A stretch of DNA of 64,000 bases from Methylopila sp. Yamaguchi (GTDB lineage: Bacteria; Pseudomonadota; Alphaproteobacteria; Rhizobiales; Methylopilaceae). Location: the NCBI RefSeq assembly GCF_002897035.1, contig NZ_BAUX01000001.1, positions 372,001 through 436,000 of the forward strand, given 5' to 3'. The notes beneath the pieces were generated by a model, which saw only the letters and a program-made list of their open reading frames with translations, did no database searches and was not told where the DNA came from. This document shows positions 37,225 to 47,771 of this stretch, piece by piece; positions within the stretch are counted from its first letter, which is position 1, and each line of letters opens with the position of its first letter. The position numbers were made by a program, and so were the translations under genes.

Positions 37225-38172
37225 TCAGTCCGCTCCCCCCTGCTGCCACTTGCGGCGCTGCAGGCCGAAATAGCTGAACAGGATCGCGCCCAGCAGGAAC
37301 GGGATCATTGCGACCGCGATCGCGGCGCCTTCGCCCAGATTGCCGCCGGGGATGGCGCGCTGGAACGAGAGCGTCGCCATGAGGTGCGTCGCGTTCACCG
37401 GCCCGCCGCGGGTCAGCACGTAGATCAGCTGGAAGTCGGTGAAGGTGAAGAGCACCGAGAAGGTCATCACCACCGCGATGATCGGGGTAAGCATCGGCAG
37501 CGTGACGTGGCGGAAGCGCTGCCAGGAGGTGGCGCCGTCGAGCGTCGCGGCCTCGTGCAGCGAGGGCGAGATGGTCTGCAGGCCGGCGAGCAACGTGATG
37601 GCCACGAAGGGGATGCCGCGCCAGACGTTCGCCGCGATCACCGAGGCGCGCGCGGCCCAGGGATCGCCCAGGAAGTTGATGTTGCTGTCGATGATCCCGA
37701 GCTTGATCAGCGCCCAGGACAGCACCGAGAACTGCGCGTCGAAGATCCACCAGAAGGCGATCGCCGACAGCACGGTCGGCACCACCCATGGCAGCAGCAC
37801 GACGGCGCGGAAGAACGCCTTGAACGGCAGGTGTTCGTTCAGGATCAGCGCGAGCCAGAGGCCGAGCGCGAACTTCAAGATCGACGCCACGAGCGTGTAG
37901 AAGATCGTGTTGAACACCGACAGCAGGAAGACGCTGTCTTCCATCAAGAGCTCGTAGTTCTCGAGCCCGATCCAGATGCCGTCGCGCCCGATCGTGGTGT
38001 CGGTGAAGCCGAGATAGACCCCAAGCCCGAGCGGATAGGTCAGGAACACGAGCAGCAGGATCGCCGCCGGCAGCATGAAGACGAGGCCGAGGAGGTGCCG
38101 GCTGTGCGCGATCCGCGACGTCAGCGAGCGCCTTGCGGCCGGATGGGTCAGGTGATCTGCGGCGGCGGTCAT
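37225..38172 (-). CDS. Sugar ABC transporter permease (MalF-like)
   Basis: A 315-residue inner-membrane permease with six helices. The N-terminal helix follows SRHLLGLVFMLPAAILLLVF, and the EAA loop reads SLHEAATLDGATSWQRFRHV. It forms the channel together with the MalG-like permease. The genes lie in the order binding protein, MalF-like, MalG-like and dehydrogenase on the minus strand, the ATPase being first. Confidence 0.95.
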   Translation of the reverse strand: MTAAADHLTHPAARRSLTSRIAHSRHLLGLVFMLPAAILLLVFLTYPLGLGVYLGFTDTTIGRDGIWIGLENYELLMEDSVFLLSVFNTIFYTLVASILKFALGLWLALILNEHLPFKAFFRAVVLLPWVVPTVLSAIAFWWIFDAQFSVLSWALIKLGIIDSNINFLGDPWAARASVIAANVWRGIPFVAITLLAGLQTISPSLHEAATLDGATSWQRFRHVTLPMLTPIIAVVMTFSVLFTFTDFQLIYVLTRGGPVNATHLMATLSFQRAIPGGNLGEGAAIAVAMIPFLLGAILFSYFGLQRRKWQQGGAD

Positions 38173-38187
38173 GCGTGCCTCTGGGCC

Positions 38188-38290
38188 GTCATCCCGGACG
38201 GCGGCGAAGCCGTCGAGCCGGGATCGTCATCAGGAAAGCGCCTCGTCCGGCGGACGACCCCGGATCGGCCTTAAAGCCGTCCGGGATGAC
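38188..38290. repeat. REP/BIME-like palindromic element, copy 3
   Basis: GTCATCCCGG (38188-38197) and CCGGGATGAC (38281-38290) bound a 103-bp imperfect palindrome with inner arms around GACGGC and GCCGTC. It is located between the binding-protein and MalF-type genes, at a point where operons often show a drop in transcript level after the binding-protein gene. Confidence 0.75.
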
Positions 38291-38306
38291 GCTCCTCAGG
38301 GTCGGA

Positions 38307-39611
38307 TCACGTCCGGTAGTAGCGCTCGGCGCGCTTGGCGGCGCGCTTGACCGCCTCTTCCGGGCTCCGCTGGCCGGTCACGGCTTCGGCGAACATGTCG
38401 ACGAGCACGTAGTCCGCCATGAAGCCCGCCGATGCGGTGCCGAGCGGGCCGGCGTAGCCGTTCGGGCGGAGCGTCTCCGAGGCGACGGCGTAAGGAGCGG
38501 CGAGCGGGTCGGCGGTCCATACCGGGTTGTTCGCGTAGCCCTTCAGCGTCTGGCAGCAGTAGCCGCTCGACTGCGTGACCCAGTCGGCCATCTGCGCCTC
38601 GTCGTACATGAACTGCATGTACGCCTTCACCGCGTTGGGGAACTTCGTGTACTTGAACGCGATCAGCGTCGTGACCTGGAACAGCTCGACCTTCTTGCCC
38701 ACCGGTCCCACGGGGAAGTTCGTGGTCTTCAGATCCGCCGCCATCTCGGCGAGCTTCGGATCCTTCTTGGTGGCGTAGGCGAGTGAGATGCCGTTGGCGG
38801 TCATCGACACTTCGCCCGCGAGGAAGGCGCGGTTGTTGTTGACGTCGAGCCAGCTCTCGGTGCCGGGGATGAAGGTCTTGTAGAGCTCGGAGGCGTACTT
38901 CACCGCCGCGATCGTCTCGGGGCTGTCGAGCACCACCTTGCTGTTCTCGTCGACCACTTGGCCGCCGTGGCTCCACAGCAGCCAGTGCGCGTAGTTGTTG
39001 CCGTCGCCGACGCCGTGGCCATGGGTGAAGCCGGCCGGATGGTTGATGCCCTTGAGCGCCTTGCAGAGCTCGAGGAAGCCCGCGGTGTCCTTCGGGAACT
39101 CGGAGAAGCCGGCCTGCTTGACCCAGCTGTCGCGGTAGCACACCGCGTTGCCGATGACCGCAAGCGGCAGGCCGACGAACTTGTCGCCGCTCTTGGCGTA
39201 GGACGCCGGACCTTCGTACCAGCCGCCATGGGCCGAGCCGATCTGGCCGGCGATGTCGCTCACGTCCAGCAGCTTGTCGGGATACTGCTGCGGATCGTCG
39301 AACCACACGAACATGATGTCCGGACCCGAGCCGACGTTTGCGGCGACCGCCGCCTTCGGACGGATGTCCTCCCAGCTTTCCTTGTCGATCCGAACCTCGA
39401 CGCCGGTCGCTTCGGTGAACTTCTTGGTGTTCGCGATCCAGGCGTCTTCGTCGCCCTTCACGAAGGGGGACCAGCGCAGGACGCGCAGGCTTGCGCCCTT
39501 CTCCGGCTCGATCTTGGCCGCGCCTTGCGCAAAGGCGGGTACGCCGCCGATCAGAGAGGCCGCGCCGAGGCCGGCGCCGGTCGCGAGCACGTCGCGTCGG
39601 GTAAACTTCAT
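38307..39611 (-). CDS. Extracellular sugar-binding protein (ABC importer, family 1)
   Basis: A 434-residue periplasmic solute-binding protein with a Tat-type signal (KFTRRDVLATGAG, cleavage near AFAQG). The mature part has the family 1 fold start RVLRWSPFVKGDEDAWIAN and the central GLPLAVIGNAVCYRDSWVKQ typical of sugar/polyol-binding proteins. AAGGAGGAACCG precedes ATG 39611, which decides the start. It captures the ligand for the permease pair and ATPase in the same operon. Confidence 0.93.
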   Translation of the reverse strand: MKFTRRDVLATGAGLGAASLIGGVPAFAQGAAKIEPEKGASLRVLRWSPFVKGDEDAWIANTKKFTEATGVEVRIDKESWEDIRPKAAVAANVGSGPDIMFVWFDDPQQYPDKLLDVSDIAGQIGSAHGGWYEGPASYAKSGDKFVGLPLAVIGNAVCYRDSWVKQAGFSEFPKDTAGFLELCKALKGINHPAGFTHGHGVGDGNNYAHWLLWSHGGQVVDENSKVVLDSPETIAAVKYASELYKTFIPGTESWLDVNNNRAFLAGEVSMTANGISLAYATKKDPKLAEMAADLKTTNFPVGPVGKKVELFQVTTLIAFKYTKFPNAVKAYMQFMYDEAQMADWVTQSSGYCCQTLKGYANNPVWTADPLAAPYAVASETLRPNGYAGPLGTASAGFMADYVLVDMFAEAVTGQRSPEEAVKRAAKRAERYYRT

Positions 39612-39684
39612 CGGTTCCTCCTTGGGACGTCCGCCGATCGTTCTTGAGCGCCGGCGGTGCGTCGGAAAAAGACGTCGGGACAAA

Positions 39685-40746
<1,062 letters not shown>

Positions 40747-40953
40747 TCAGTGTCCTCCCTGCGCCGGCCGCGCTCTCGAGGGCGCCGCTCGGCAGAGCCG
40801 TCATACGCGATCCGCGCATCAGGCCTGCGCATATTGCACAGATGTTCGGAAGGCGCACAAGAAAATCGGAAGGCCGCTTTCACGTTTTGTGATGGCCTCC
40901 GGGAGCGGCTAAAGTCCGCGCGCTCCTCGTCAATCAATCAACAGGATCGCCTC

Positions 40954-41925
40954 ATGACGCGCCCCGTTTTGCTCCTGACCGGCCGCCCGCCGGAGGCGAC
41001 GCTCGCTGCGCTGGAGGAGGTTTTTGAGACCCATCGCCTGTGGGAAGCGAACCCCGAGGACACCCTCCTTTCGGAGATCGCCGAGGGCGTCCAAGCGATC
41101 GGCGTGTTCGGCAAGCGGCCGGTCAACGAGGCGCTGCTGTCGCGCTTCCCGAACCTCGCGATCGTGTCGAACTTCGGCGTCGGCTACGACCTGGTGGACG
41201 CCGGCTGGGCCTCGAAGAACGGGGTCGTCGTCACCAACACACCCGATGTGCTGAACGACGAGGTCGCCGACACCGCGGTCGGCCTGCTGATCGCCGCAGT
41301 GCGCGAGTTCGGGCCCGCGGAGGCGCATGTGCGCGAAGGGCGCTGGGCGAAAGAGGGCCCCTACCGGCTGACCTCGAGCCTGCGCGGACGCACGGTCGGC
41401 GTCGTCGGCATGGGCCGCATCGGGCAGGTGATCGCAAAGCGCCTGCAGGCCTTCGATCTGCCGATCGTCTACCACTCGCGCAAGCCGAACCCGGAGGTGA
41501 GCTTCCGGCACTACCCTGATCTCGTCGCCATGGCCCGCGACGTTGATACGCTGATCGTCATCATCCCCGGCGGACCGTCGACGGCGAAGCTCATCAACGC
41601 CGAGGTTCTGGAGGCGCTGGACTCCAACGGGGTGGTGGTGAACGTCGCGCGCGGCACGGTGATCGACGAGCAGGCGCTGATCGCCGCGCTTCGGGACGGG
41701 GTCATCCTGGCGGCCGGGCTCGACGTGTTCGAGAAGGAGCCGGAGGTGCCGGCCGAGCTGATCGCGCTCCCGAACGCCGTTTTGCTCCCGCATGTCGGCT
41801 CGGCCTCCGTCGCCACCCGTGCGGCGATGGCGCAGCTGGTGGTCGACAATCTCACCGCCTTCGCCAAGGGCGAGCCGCCGCTCACGCCGGTGGCGGAGAC
41901 GCCGTTCTCAGGCTGGAAAAGCTGA
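40954..41925 (+). CDS. D-2-hydroxyacid dehydrogenase
   Basis: A 323-residue NAD(P)-dependent enzyme that interconverts D-2-hydroxyacids and 2-oxoacids. The cofactor motif is VGMGRIGQ (about residues 151-158), and the catalytic set is Arg233 (NVARGTVID), Glu262 (DVFEKEP) and His280 (LLPHVGSA). The sequence resembles glyoxylate/hydroxypyruvate reductases. The gene is divergent from the sugar importer operon by 207 bp and may act on a product of its substrate, in concert with the hydroxyisobutyrate-dehydrogenase-like gene at 35274. Confidence 0.93.
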   Translation: MTRPVLLLTGRPPEATLAALEEVFETHRLWEANPEDTLLSEIAEGVQAIGVFGKRPVNEALLSRFPNLAIVSNFGVGYDLVDAGWASKNGVVVTNTPDVLNDEVADTAVGLLIAAVREFGPAEAHVREGRWAKEGPYRLTSSLRGRTVGVVGMGRIGQVIAKRLQAFDLPIVYHSRKPNPEVSFRHYPDLVAMARDVDTLIVIIPGGPSTAKLINAEVLEALDSNGVVVNVARGTVIDEQALIAALRDGVILAAGLDVFEKEPEVPAELIALPNAVLLPHVGSASVATRAAMAQLVVDNLTAFAKGEPPLTPVAETPFSGWKS

Positions 41926-41956
41926 GGCCTCCGCTAGCCGTCGCATCTCGCGCGGA

Positions 41957-42568
41957 TCAACGCGCGGCCGTGGCCGTCTCGAACGGGCGGACCGCGCGCA
42001 TCAGCGCGGCGTAGGGGGCGAGCAGGACGAACGCCCCCACGATCTTCACAAGGAAGTCGAAGCCCGCGAGGCTGATCCACAGCGGAACCGCCGGGCCGAC
42101 GCCGAACGGCGTCACGGGGGCCGACATCGCGGCGTCGCCGGCGAAGGCGAGCGTGAAGAAGACAGCGGTGTCGACGGCCGAGCCGAGAAGGCTCGCGGCC
42201 AGCGGCGCCCGCCACCACGCCAACCGGCGCAGCTTCGAGAACACCGCGACGTCGAGCAATTGGCCGAACAGGAACGCGGCACCAGACGCGATCGCGATGC
42301 GCGGCGCAGCCAAACCCAACGACAGCAGCACGGCGGCGGCAAAGCCGACACAGACCACGCGGCGCGCGAGGGCGGGGCCGAACCGTCGGTTCGTCAGGTC
42401 CGTGACGAGAAAGGCGAGCGGATAGGTGAACGCGCCCCAGGTCAGCTTGTCCCCGAGACCGAAAGCCTCGACGGGATGCTGGACCAACACGTTCGACGCC
42501 GCGACGACCAGGGCCATCGCGGCGGCGGGAACGATCAGACTGGCAGGACCGAGAGCGGGACGCGCCAT
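41957..42568 (-). CDS. VUT family protein (YhhQ-like queuosine precursor transporter)
   Basis: A 203-residue inner-membrane protein with about six helices. The signature TYPLAFLVTDLTNRRFGP is that of the YhhQ/VUT family, which imports queuosine precursors such as preQ0 or preQ1. The segment GQLLDVAVFSKLRR and the late helix FDFLVKIVGAFVLLAPY also fit. It lies 28 bp after rpmB on the same strand. Confidence 0.88.
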   Translation of the reverse strand: MARPALGPASLIVPAAAMALVVAASNVLVQHPVEAFGLGDKLTWGAFTYPLAFLVTDLTNRRFGPALARRVVCVGFAAAVLLSLGLAAPRIAIASGAAFLFGQLLDVAVFSKLRRLAWWRAPLAASLLGSAVDTAVFFTLAFAGDAAMSAPVTPFGVGPAVPLWISLAGFDFLVKIVGAFVLLAPYAALMRAVRPFETATAAR

Positions 42569-42596
42569 GAGGTGCGCCCTCCGCGGGACCGCAAGA

Positions 42597-42905
42597 TCAG
42601 GAGGCAGCGGCCTCGGCGGCCGGAGCGTCGCCAGACTTGGCGATCTTGCGCTTCAGCTCGCGCGCGCCCTGGCTGAGGTCGAGCTCGGACGCCTTCGTCA
42701 GGAAGGCGTCGAGGCCGCCGCGGTGCTCCACCGAACGCAGAGCGTGGGCGGACACCCGCAGGCGGACCGAACGGCCGAGCGCCTCGGAGATCAGCGAGAC
42801 CTGCACCAGGTTCGGGCGGAACTTGCGCTTGGTCTTGTGGTTCGAGTGGCTGACCTTGTGGCCGCTCAGCACGGCCTTGCCGGTCAATTCGCAGCGCCGC
42901 GACAT
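42597..42905 (-). CDS. rpmB: 50S ribosomal protein L28
   Basis: A 102-residue ribosomal protein of the large subunit. The N-terminus [20 protein letters not shown] and [19 protein letters not shown] are the family hallmarks. The alphaproteobacterial form is longer than in E. coli, with an Ala-rich tail here. It sits upstream of the VUT gene and divergent from the DUF3108 protein gene. Housekeeping expression is expected. Confidence 0.97.
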   Translation of the reverse strand: MSRRCELTGKAVLSGHKVSHSNHKTKRKFRPNLVQVSLISEALGRSVRLRVSAHALRSVEHRGGLDAFLTKASELDLSQGARELKRKIAKSGDAPAAEAAAS

Positions 42906-43180
42906 GGGCTGACTCCTGAAAGTGTAGGTCTTCGACCCGTGTGTCGCCGCCGTTCGGACCAGTCGATCCGGGCGCGGGCGCCACGAGCCTCGAATTGAGA
43001 AGGCGTCGCTATAGACGCGAGGGCTCGAAGCGTCAAGAAATCAAAGCCGCGCGGGCCCGCCGAGCGAAACGAAGCCTCACAAAGGACCGAATCGGCCTTA
43101 GGCTGTATCCTTCGTTTCGTCGCACGCGTCGAACGCGCGCCGTCGTCGACCCAGTCGCTCCGCGAGACCTCAGCCCGCCC

Positions 43181-44050
43181 ATGCCCACGTCAACGCCCGT
43201 CTGGACCCGCCGGCGCCTTGGCGCCTCGGCGCTCGCGCTCGCCGCCCTCGGCTGGGCGATTCCCGCCGCCGCGGCCGAAACCCGCGTCCGCGCCCGCTAC
43301 GACCTGACGCTCGCCGGTTTCGGCATCGGCGCGGCTTCGATGCAGGCGGGGTTCAAGGGCTCATCCTACGACATGAACGTGAGCGCCCGGATGACCGGCC
43401 TCGCGAAATTCCTGACCGGAGGCCGCGGCGCCGCCACCTCGCGCGGAGCGTTCCGCGCCGACCATGTGACGCCGACCGCCTACGCCATCAACACCAAGTC
43501 CGGCGAGAAGGGCCAGGTGATCCGTTTCGCGCTGGTGTCCGGCGCCGTGCGGACCATGTCGGTCGAGCCCCCGCCCCGGACGGAGGGCATCGTGCCGATC
43601 TCCGAAGCCGACAAACGCGGCGTGGTCGATCCCGTGAGCGCGCTGATGATGCCGGTGGCGAGCGGCGGCGACCCGCTGGCGCCCGCGGCCTGCGACCGCA
43701 CGCTGCCCGTGTTCGACGGCCGCCAGCGCTTCGACGTGGGGCTGAAGTTCGACCGCTTCGAGACGGTGAAACCCTCCACCCCAGGACCCGGCCAGTACGA
43801 AGGCAAGGTCGTCGTCTGCAAGGCGGCGTACAAGGCGATCTCCGGCCACCGGCCCGGCCGCAAGCAGGTCGAGTTCATGGAGAGCAACAAGGACATGGAG
43901 ATCTGGCTCGCGCCAGTCGCCGGGACGCCTGTGTTGCTGCCATGGAAGATCGCCGTGCGCACCGAGATCGGGATGGCGGTCATTGCGGCCAGCTCGTTCA
44001 CCGTCGGCGCGCCCGCGCAGCGCGCGTCGATCGAGGACAAGGATCTCTGA
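43181..44050 (+). CDS. DUF3108 domain-containing exported protein
   Basis: A 289-residue protein with an N-terminal signal (TRRRLGASALALAALGWAIP, cleavage after AAA) and a beta-rich DUF3108 domain: RARYDLTLAGFGIGAASMQA at the start and PLLPWKIAVRTEIG-like text (VLLPWKIAVRTEIGMAVIAA) at the end. The family is periplasmic, of unknown function, and is common in alphaproteobacteria. ATG 43181 places the signal peptide properly; the frame is open upstream but Arg-rich. The next gene is the helicase, 227 bp downstream. Confidence 0.88.
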   Translation: MPTSTPVWTRRRLGASALALAALGWAIPAAAAETRVRARYDLTLAGFGIGAASMQAGFKGSSYDMNVSARMTGLAKFLTGGRGAATSRGAFRADHVTPTAYAINTKSGEKGQVIRFALVSGAVRTMSVEPPPRTEGIVPISEADKRGVVDPVSALMMPVASGGDPLAPAACDRTLPVFDGRQRFDVGLKFDRFETVKPSTPGPGQYEGKVVVCKAAYKAISGHRPGRKQVEFMESNKDMEIWLAPVAGTPVLLPWKIAVRTEIGMAVIAASSFTVGAPAQRASIEDKDL

Positions 44051-44277
44051 TCCCGCTCGTGGGGCCCGAGGCGGCCTGGGGCTTTCAGCCGCAGAGCGCG
44101 GCCTCCGCAGAGCCCATCCGAAATCACGAGTCGATTCAAGCCCTTGGAACGAATCGCGAATTTCTTCCGAGTCGCCGATTCGCCCCCCGTTCGTTCCAGA
44201 CTCGTTCCGGTCGAGCACCCTCATCCTTGACTCGCGGGGCGTGCATCCCGCCGCGTCGAGATGCTAAGGAGAGGTGA

Positions 44278-47200
44278 ATGACCGACGTCGCAGAGCTTGC
44301 GCCGGCCGCCGCCTCGGACCTCGCCGCGCCTTTCCGCGGCCGTGGCGTCACGGCGGTGCTCGGACCCACCAACACCGGCAAGACCCACCTCGCCATCGAG
44401 CGCATGGCGGCGCATGGCTCCGGGCTGATCGGCCTGCCGCTGCGCCTGCTCGCGCGCGAGGTCTACGGCCGGCTGGTCGAGAAGGTCGGCGCGGAGAAGG
44501 TCGCTCTTGTCACGGGCGAGGAAAAGATCAAGCCGCTCGGCGCGCGCTACTGGGTCTCGACCGTCGAGGCCATGCCTCGCGACCTCGACGTCGATTTCGT
44601 CGCGATCGACGAGATCCAGCTCTGCGCGGACCTCGACCGCGGCCACGTTTTCACCGACCGGCTGCTGAACCGTCGGGGCCGCTACGAGACCCTGGTGCTC
44701 GGCGCCGCCACCATGCGGCCCTTGGTGGAGCGCCTGCTTCCCGGCGCGAACATCGTCACCCGGCCGCGCCTGTCGCAGCTCTTGTTCGCCGGCGAGCGCA
44801 AGATCACCCGTCTGCCTCCCCGCACCGCGATCGTCGCCTTCTCGGCCGAGGAGGTCTACGCCATCGCGGAGCTCATCCGTCGGCAGCGCGGCGGAGCGGC
44901 GGTGGTGCTCGGCAAACTCAGCCCCCGCACCCGCAACGCCCAGGTCGCGATGTACCAGGCGGGCGACGTCGACTACCTCGTCGCGACCGACGCGATCGGC
45001 ATGGGGCTGAACCTCGACGTCGACCACGTCGCCTTCGCCGGCGACCGGAAGTTCGACGGCCACCAGCACCGCCGGCTGAACCCGGCCGAGATGGCCCAGA
45101 TCGCGGGCCGCGCCGGCCGCCACCTCAAGGACGGCACCTTCGGCACCACCGGACGCTGCGCGCCGTTCGAGCCGGAGCTGGCCGAGCGCATCGAGGCTCA
45201 CAGCTTCGACAGCGTCCGGGTGCTGCAGTGGCGGAACGGGAAGCTGGACTTCGCTTCGCCCGGCGCCCTGATCGACAGCCTGTCTCGACCTCCCGCGGAG
45301 CAAGGCCTTACGCGCGCGCCTGACGCCGACGATGTCCGCGCCCTGATGACCCTCGCGCGGGATCCTGACGTGAGGGACGCTGCGCGGGGCCGCGCGCGGA
45401 CCGAACTGCTGTGGGACGTCTGCCAGGTGCCGGACTACCGCAAAATCGCGCCCGCCCAGCACGTCGAACTTCTCGCGGAGCTCTATGGTTTTCTGAGCTC
45501 TGCGGGTAAGGTCCCGACCGACTGGTTCGCGCGGCAGGTCGCAATGACAGACCGCGCCGACGGGGACATCGACACGCTTTCCGCGCGCATCGCGCATATC
45601 AGGACCTGGACGTTCGTCGCCAATCGCACGGATTGGCTGAGCGCCCCGGACCACTGGCAAGGAGTGACGCGCGGCGTCGAGGACAAGCTTTCGGACGCGC
45701 TGCACGAGCGGCTCGCCCAACGCTTCGTCGATCGCCGAACCAGCGTTCTCATGCGCCGCCTCAGGGAAAAGGACATGCTCGAGGCCGAAATCAACAAGGA
45801 CGGCGACGTGGTCGTCGAGGGCCACCACGTCGGACGGCTCGCGGGCTTCCAGTTCGCCCCGGACTCGTCGGCCGACACCGTCGAGGGCAAGGCGCTGCGT
45901 GCGGCGGCCTCGAAGGCGCTCGCGGGCGAGATCGAGGCCAGGGCCAACCGGTTCTCCAATGTGGGCGACGGCGACGTGGTGCTCGCCTCCGACGGCGCGG
46001 TGCGCTGGCAGGGGGAGCTCGTCGGCAAGCTGTCGAAGGGCGACAAGACGCTCAGCCCCCGCATCCGCATCCTCGCCGACGACCAACTGACGGGCGCGGC
46101 GCGCGAGCAGGTCGAAAAGCGGCTTGACCAGTGGATCCGCGCGCATGTGCAGAAGCTGCTGGGGCCGCTCGCGGCGCTGGAGCAGGCCGAGGACGTCGCC
46201 GGCGTAGCCCGCGGCGTGGCGTTCCAGCTCGTGGAGGAGCTCGGCGTCCTCGACCGTGCGCAGGTGGCGGAGGAGGTCAAGGGCCTCGACCAGCCGTCAC
46301 GCGCGGCGTTGCGCAAGTACGGCGTGCGCTTCGGCGCGCATCATCTCTACCTCCCGGCCCTGATGAAGCCGGCGCCGAGGGCGCTCGCCGCCCAGCTCTG
46401 GGCGCTGAGCCACGGCAAGGACTCGGACGGCAAGGTTGACGACATCGCCCACCTCGCCGCCTCCGGGCGCACCTCGATCCCGGTCGATGCCGAGATCGAC
46501 AAGGGCGTGTACCGGGCGCTCGGTTACCGCGTCTGCGGCGAGCGGGCGATCCGCGTCGACATCCTCGAGCGGCTCGCCGACCTGATCCGCCCCGCGATCG
46601 CCTGGAAGCCCGGCCAGTCCGGCGCGATCCCGGCCGGCGCGTTCGGCGGCAACGCTTTCACCGTGACGGTGGCGATGACCTCGCTCGCCGGCTGTTCGGG
46701 CGAGGATTTCGCGACCATCCTGAAGTCGCTGGGCTACCGCATGGAACGGCGGCCCAAGGCTCAGGCGCCCGTGTCGCCTCCCGTCGCCGCCGCGCTCGCA
46801 GCGCCTGAGGCGGACGGCGCCGAGGCCATCGCGCCGGTCGACGACGTCGCGGAAACCGTCGAAACCGCCGCGCCCGACGTGGCTGAGCCCGACCTGTCGG
46901 TCGAGGGCGCAGTTTCCGACCTCAGCGACGAGGAGGTCGCCGCGACCTCCGACGAGCCGACGTTGAACGACGCCGCGGACGCCGACGACGCGGTCGTCGC
47001 CGCGGACACGCCGGTATTCGACGCCGGCGACCAGGCGCCCGCTCTGATCGACCCGATTGACGCCGACGAGCCGGAGCCGGAGACGGTTGAGGCGGCGTTG
47101 GAGGACGAAGGCGTCGAGACGCCGGAACTTACGGCCGAGATCGCGGAGGCCGCGGCTGAAAGCGCCGCCGAGGCCGCGCTCGACGCCGCGCCGGAAGCGC

Positions 47201-47766
47201 CCGCCGCCGACGCGGTGGCGACCGAGCCCGAGATGATCGAGGTGTGGCGTCCCGCGGGCTTCGGCCGGCGCGACAACCAGCGCCCTCGCGGCCGCGAACA
47301 GGGCCGCGCCGGAGAGCCGCGCGGCGAACGTCCGCATCAGGCGCGCGGACCCCGTCGCGAGAGCGGCGGCGCCGGGCAGCCGCGCCGTGAAGGCGGGGAG
47401 CCCCGTCGCGAAGGCGGGGAGCCCCGTCGCGATGGGGCGGGCCGCCCCGCGGGCGAGCGTCCTCGCTTCGGAAGCGACCGCAACCGCGGCGAAGGCCGGC
47501 CGGGCGGCGGCGAGCCGTTCCGCGGCCGTCGCGACGGCGGGCGCCCCGGGCAGGATCGCCCGCGTCCCGACCGCGAGGACCGTGGCGCGCGGCACGCCGC
47601 GCCGCCGTCGGCTAAGCGGCCCGATCGCGCGCCGGACCCGGACTCGCCCTTTGCGAAGCTCGCGGCCCTCAAGGCCCAGCTCGAGCAGGGCGGCAAGGGG
47701 AGCCCCGGCAAGACCGGCGGCAAGCCCGGCAAGGGTCCCGGCAAGAACGGCGACGCGGACGCCTGA
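44278..47766 (+). CDS. SUV3-like helicase-related protein with disordered tail
   Basis: A 1162-residue superfamily 2 helicase related to mitochondrial SUV3. Motifs are Walker A GPTNTGKT (29-36), DEIQ around residue 116, the motif V region TDAIGMGLNL and motif VI GRAGR (276-280). From about residue 830 the chain turns into an Ala/Asp/Glu-rich acidic region, then from about 985 into an Arg/Gly/Glu/Pro-rich tail with repeats of REGGEPR, likely RNA-binding, ending in Lys/Gly. Helicase, S4, FdxA, CarD and RpoH2 form a block conserved in Hyphomicrobiales. The S4 gene follows 5 bp downstream. Confidence 0.9.
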   Translation: MTDVAELAPAAASDLAAPFRGRGVTAVLGPTNTGKTHLAIERMAAHGSGLIGLPLRLLAREVYGRLVEKVGAEKVALVTGEEKIKPLGARYWVSTVEAMPRDLDVDFVAIDEIQLCADLDRGHVFTDRLLNRRGRYETLVLGAATMRPLVERLLPGANIVTRPRLSQLLFAGERKITRLPPRTAIVAFSAEEVYAIAELIRRQRGGAAVVLGKLSPRTRNAQVAMYQAGDVDYLVATDAIGMGLNLDVDHVAFAGDRKFDGHQHRRLNPAEMAQIAGRAGRHLKDGTFGTTGRCAPFEPELAERIEAHSFDSVRVLQWRNGKLDFASPGALIDSLSRPPAEQGLTRAPDADDVRALMTLARDPDVRDAARGRARTELLWDVCQVPDYRKIAPAQHVELLAELYGFLSSAGKVPTDWFARQVAMTDRADGDIDTLSARIAHIRTWTFVANRTDWLSAPDHWQGVTRGVEDKLSDALHERLAQRFVDRRTSVLMRRLREKDMLEAEINKDGDVVVEGHHVGRLAGFQFAPDSSADTVEGKALRAAASKALAGEIEARANRFSNVGDGDVVLASDGAVRWQGELVGKLSKGDKTLSPRIRILADDQLTGAAREQVEKRLDQWIRAHVQKLLGPLAALEQAEDVAGVARGVAFQLVEELGVLDRAQVAEEVKGLDQPSRAALRKYGVRFGAHHLYLPALMKPAPRALAAQLWALSHGKDSDGKVDDIAHLAASGRTSIPVDAEIDKGVYRALGYRVCGERAIRVDILERLADLIRPAIAWKPGQSGAIPAGAFGGNAFTVTVAMTSLAGCSGEDFATILKSLGYRMERRPKAQAPVSPPVAAALAAPEADGAEAIAPVDDVAETVETAAPDVAEPDLSVEGAVSDLSDEEVAATSDEPTLNDAADADDAVVAADTPVFDAGDQAPALIDPIDADEPEPETVEAALEDEGVETPELTAEIAEAAAESAAEAALDAAPEAPAADAVATEPEMIEVWRPAGFGRRDNQRPRGREQGRAGEPRGERPHQARGPRRESGGAGQPRREGGEPRREGGEPRRDGAGRPAGERPRFGSDRNRGEGRPGGGEPFRGRRDGGRPGQDRPRPDREDRGARHAAPPSAKRPDRAPDPDSPFAKLAALKAQLEQGGKGSPGKTGGKPGKGPGKNGDADA
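47389..47430 (+). repeat. Tandem 21-bp repeat in the helicase tail
   Basis: GAAGGCGGGGAGCCCCGTCGC occurs twice head to tail (47389-47409, 47410-47430), flanked by partial copies. Each unit encodes EGGEPRR in the disordered tail. The copy number could vary between strains without breaking the frame. Confidence 0.7.
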
Positions 47767-47771
47767 ACCCG

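Noticed and set aside
44221-46146. Minus-strand frame of 641 codons opposite the helicase
   Set aside because: Antisense of a strongly conserved helicase core; no motif of its own.
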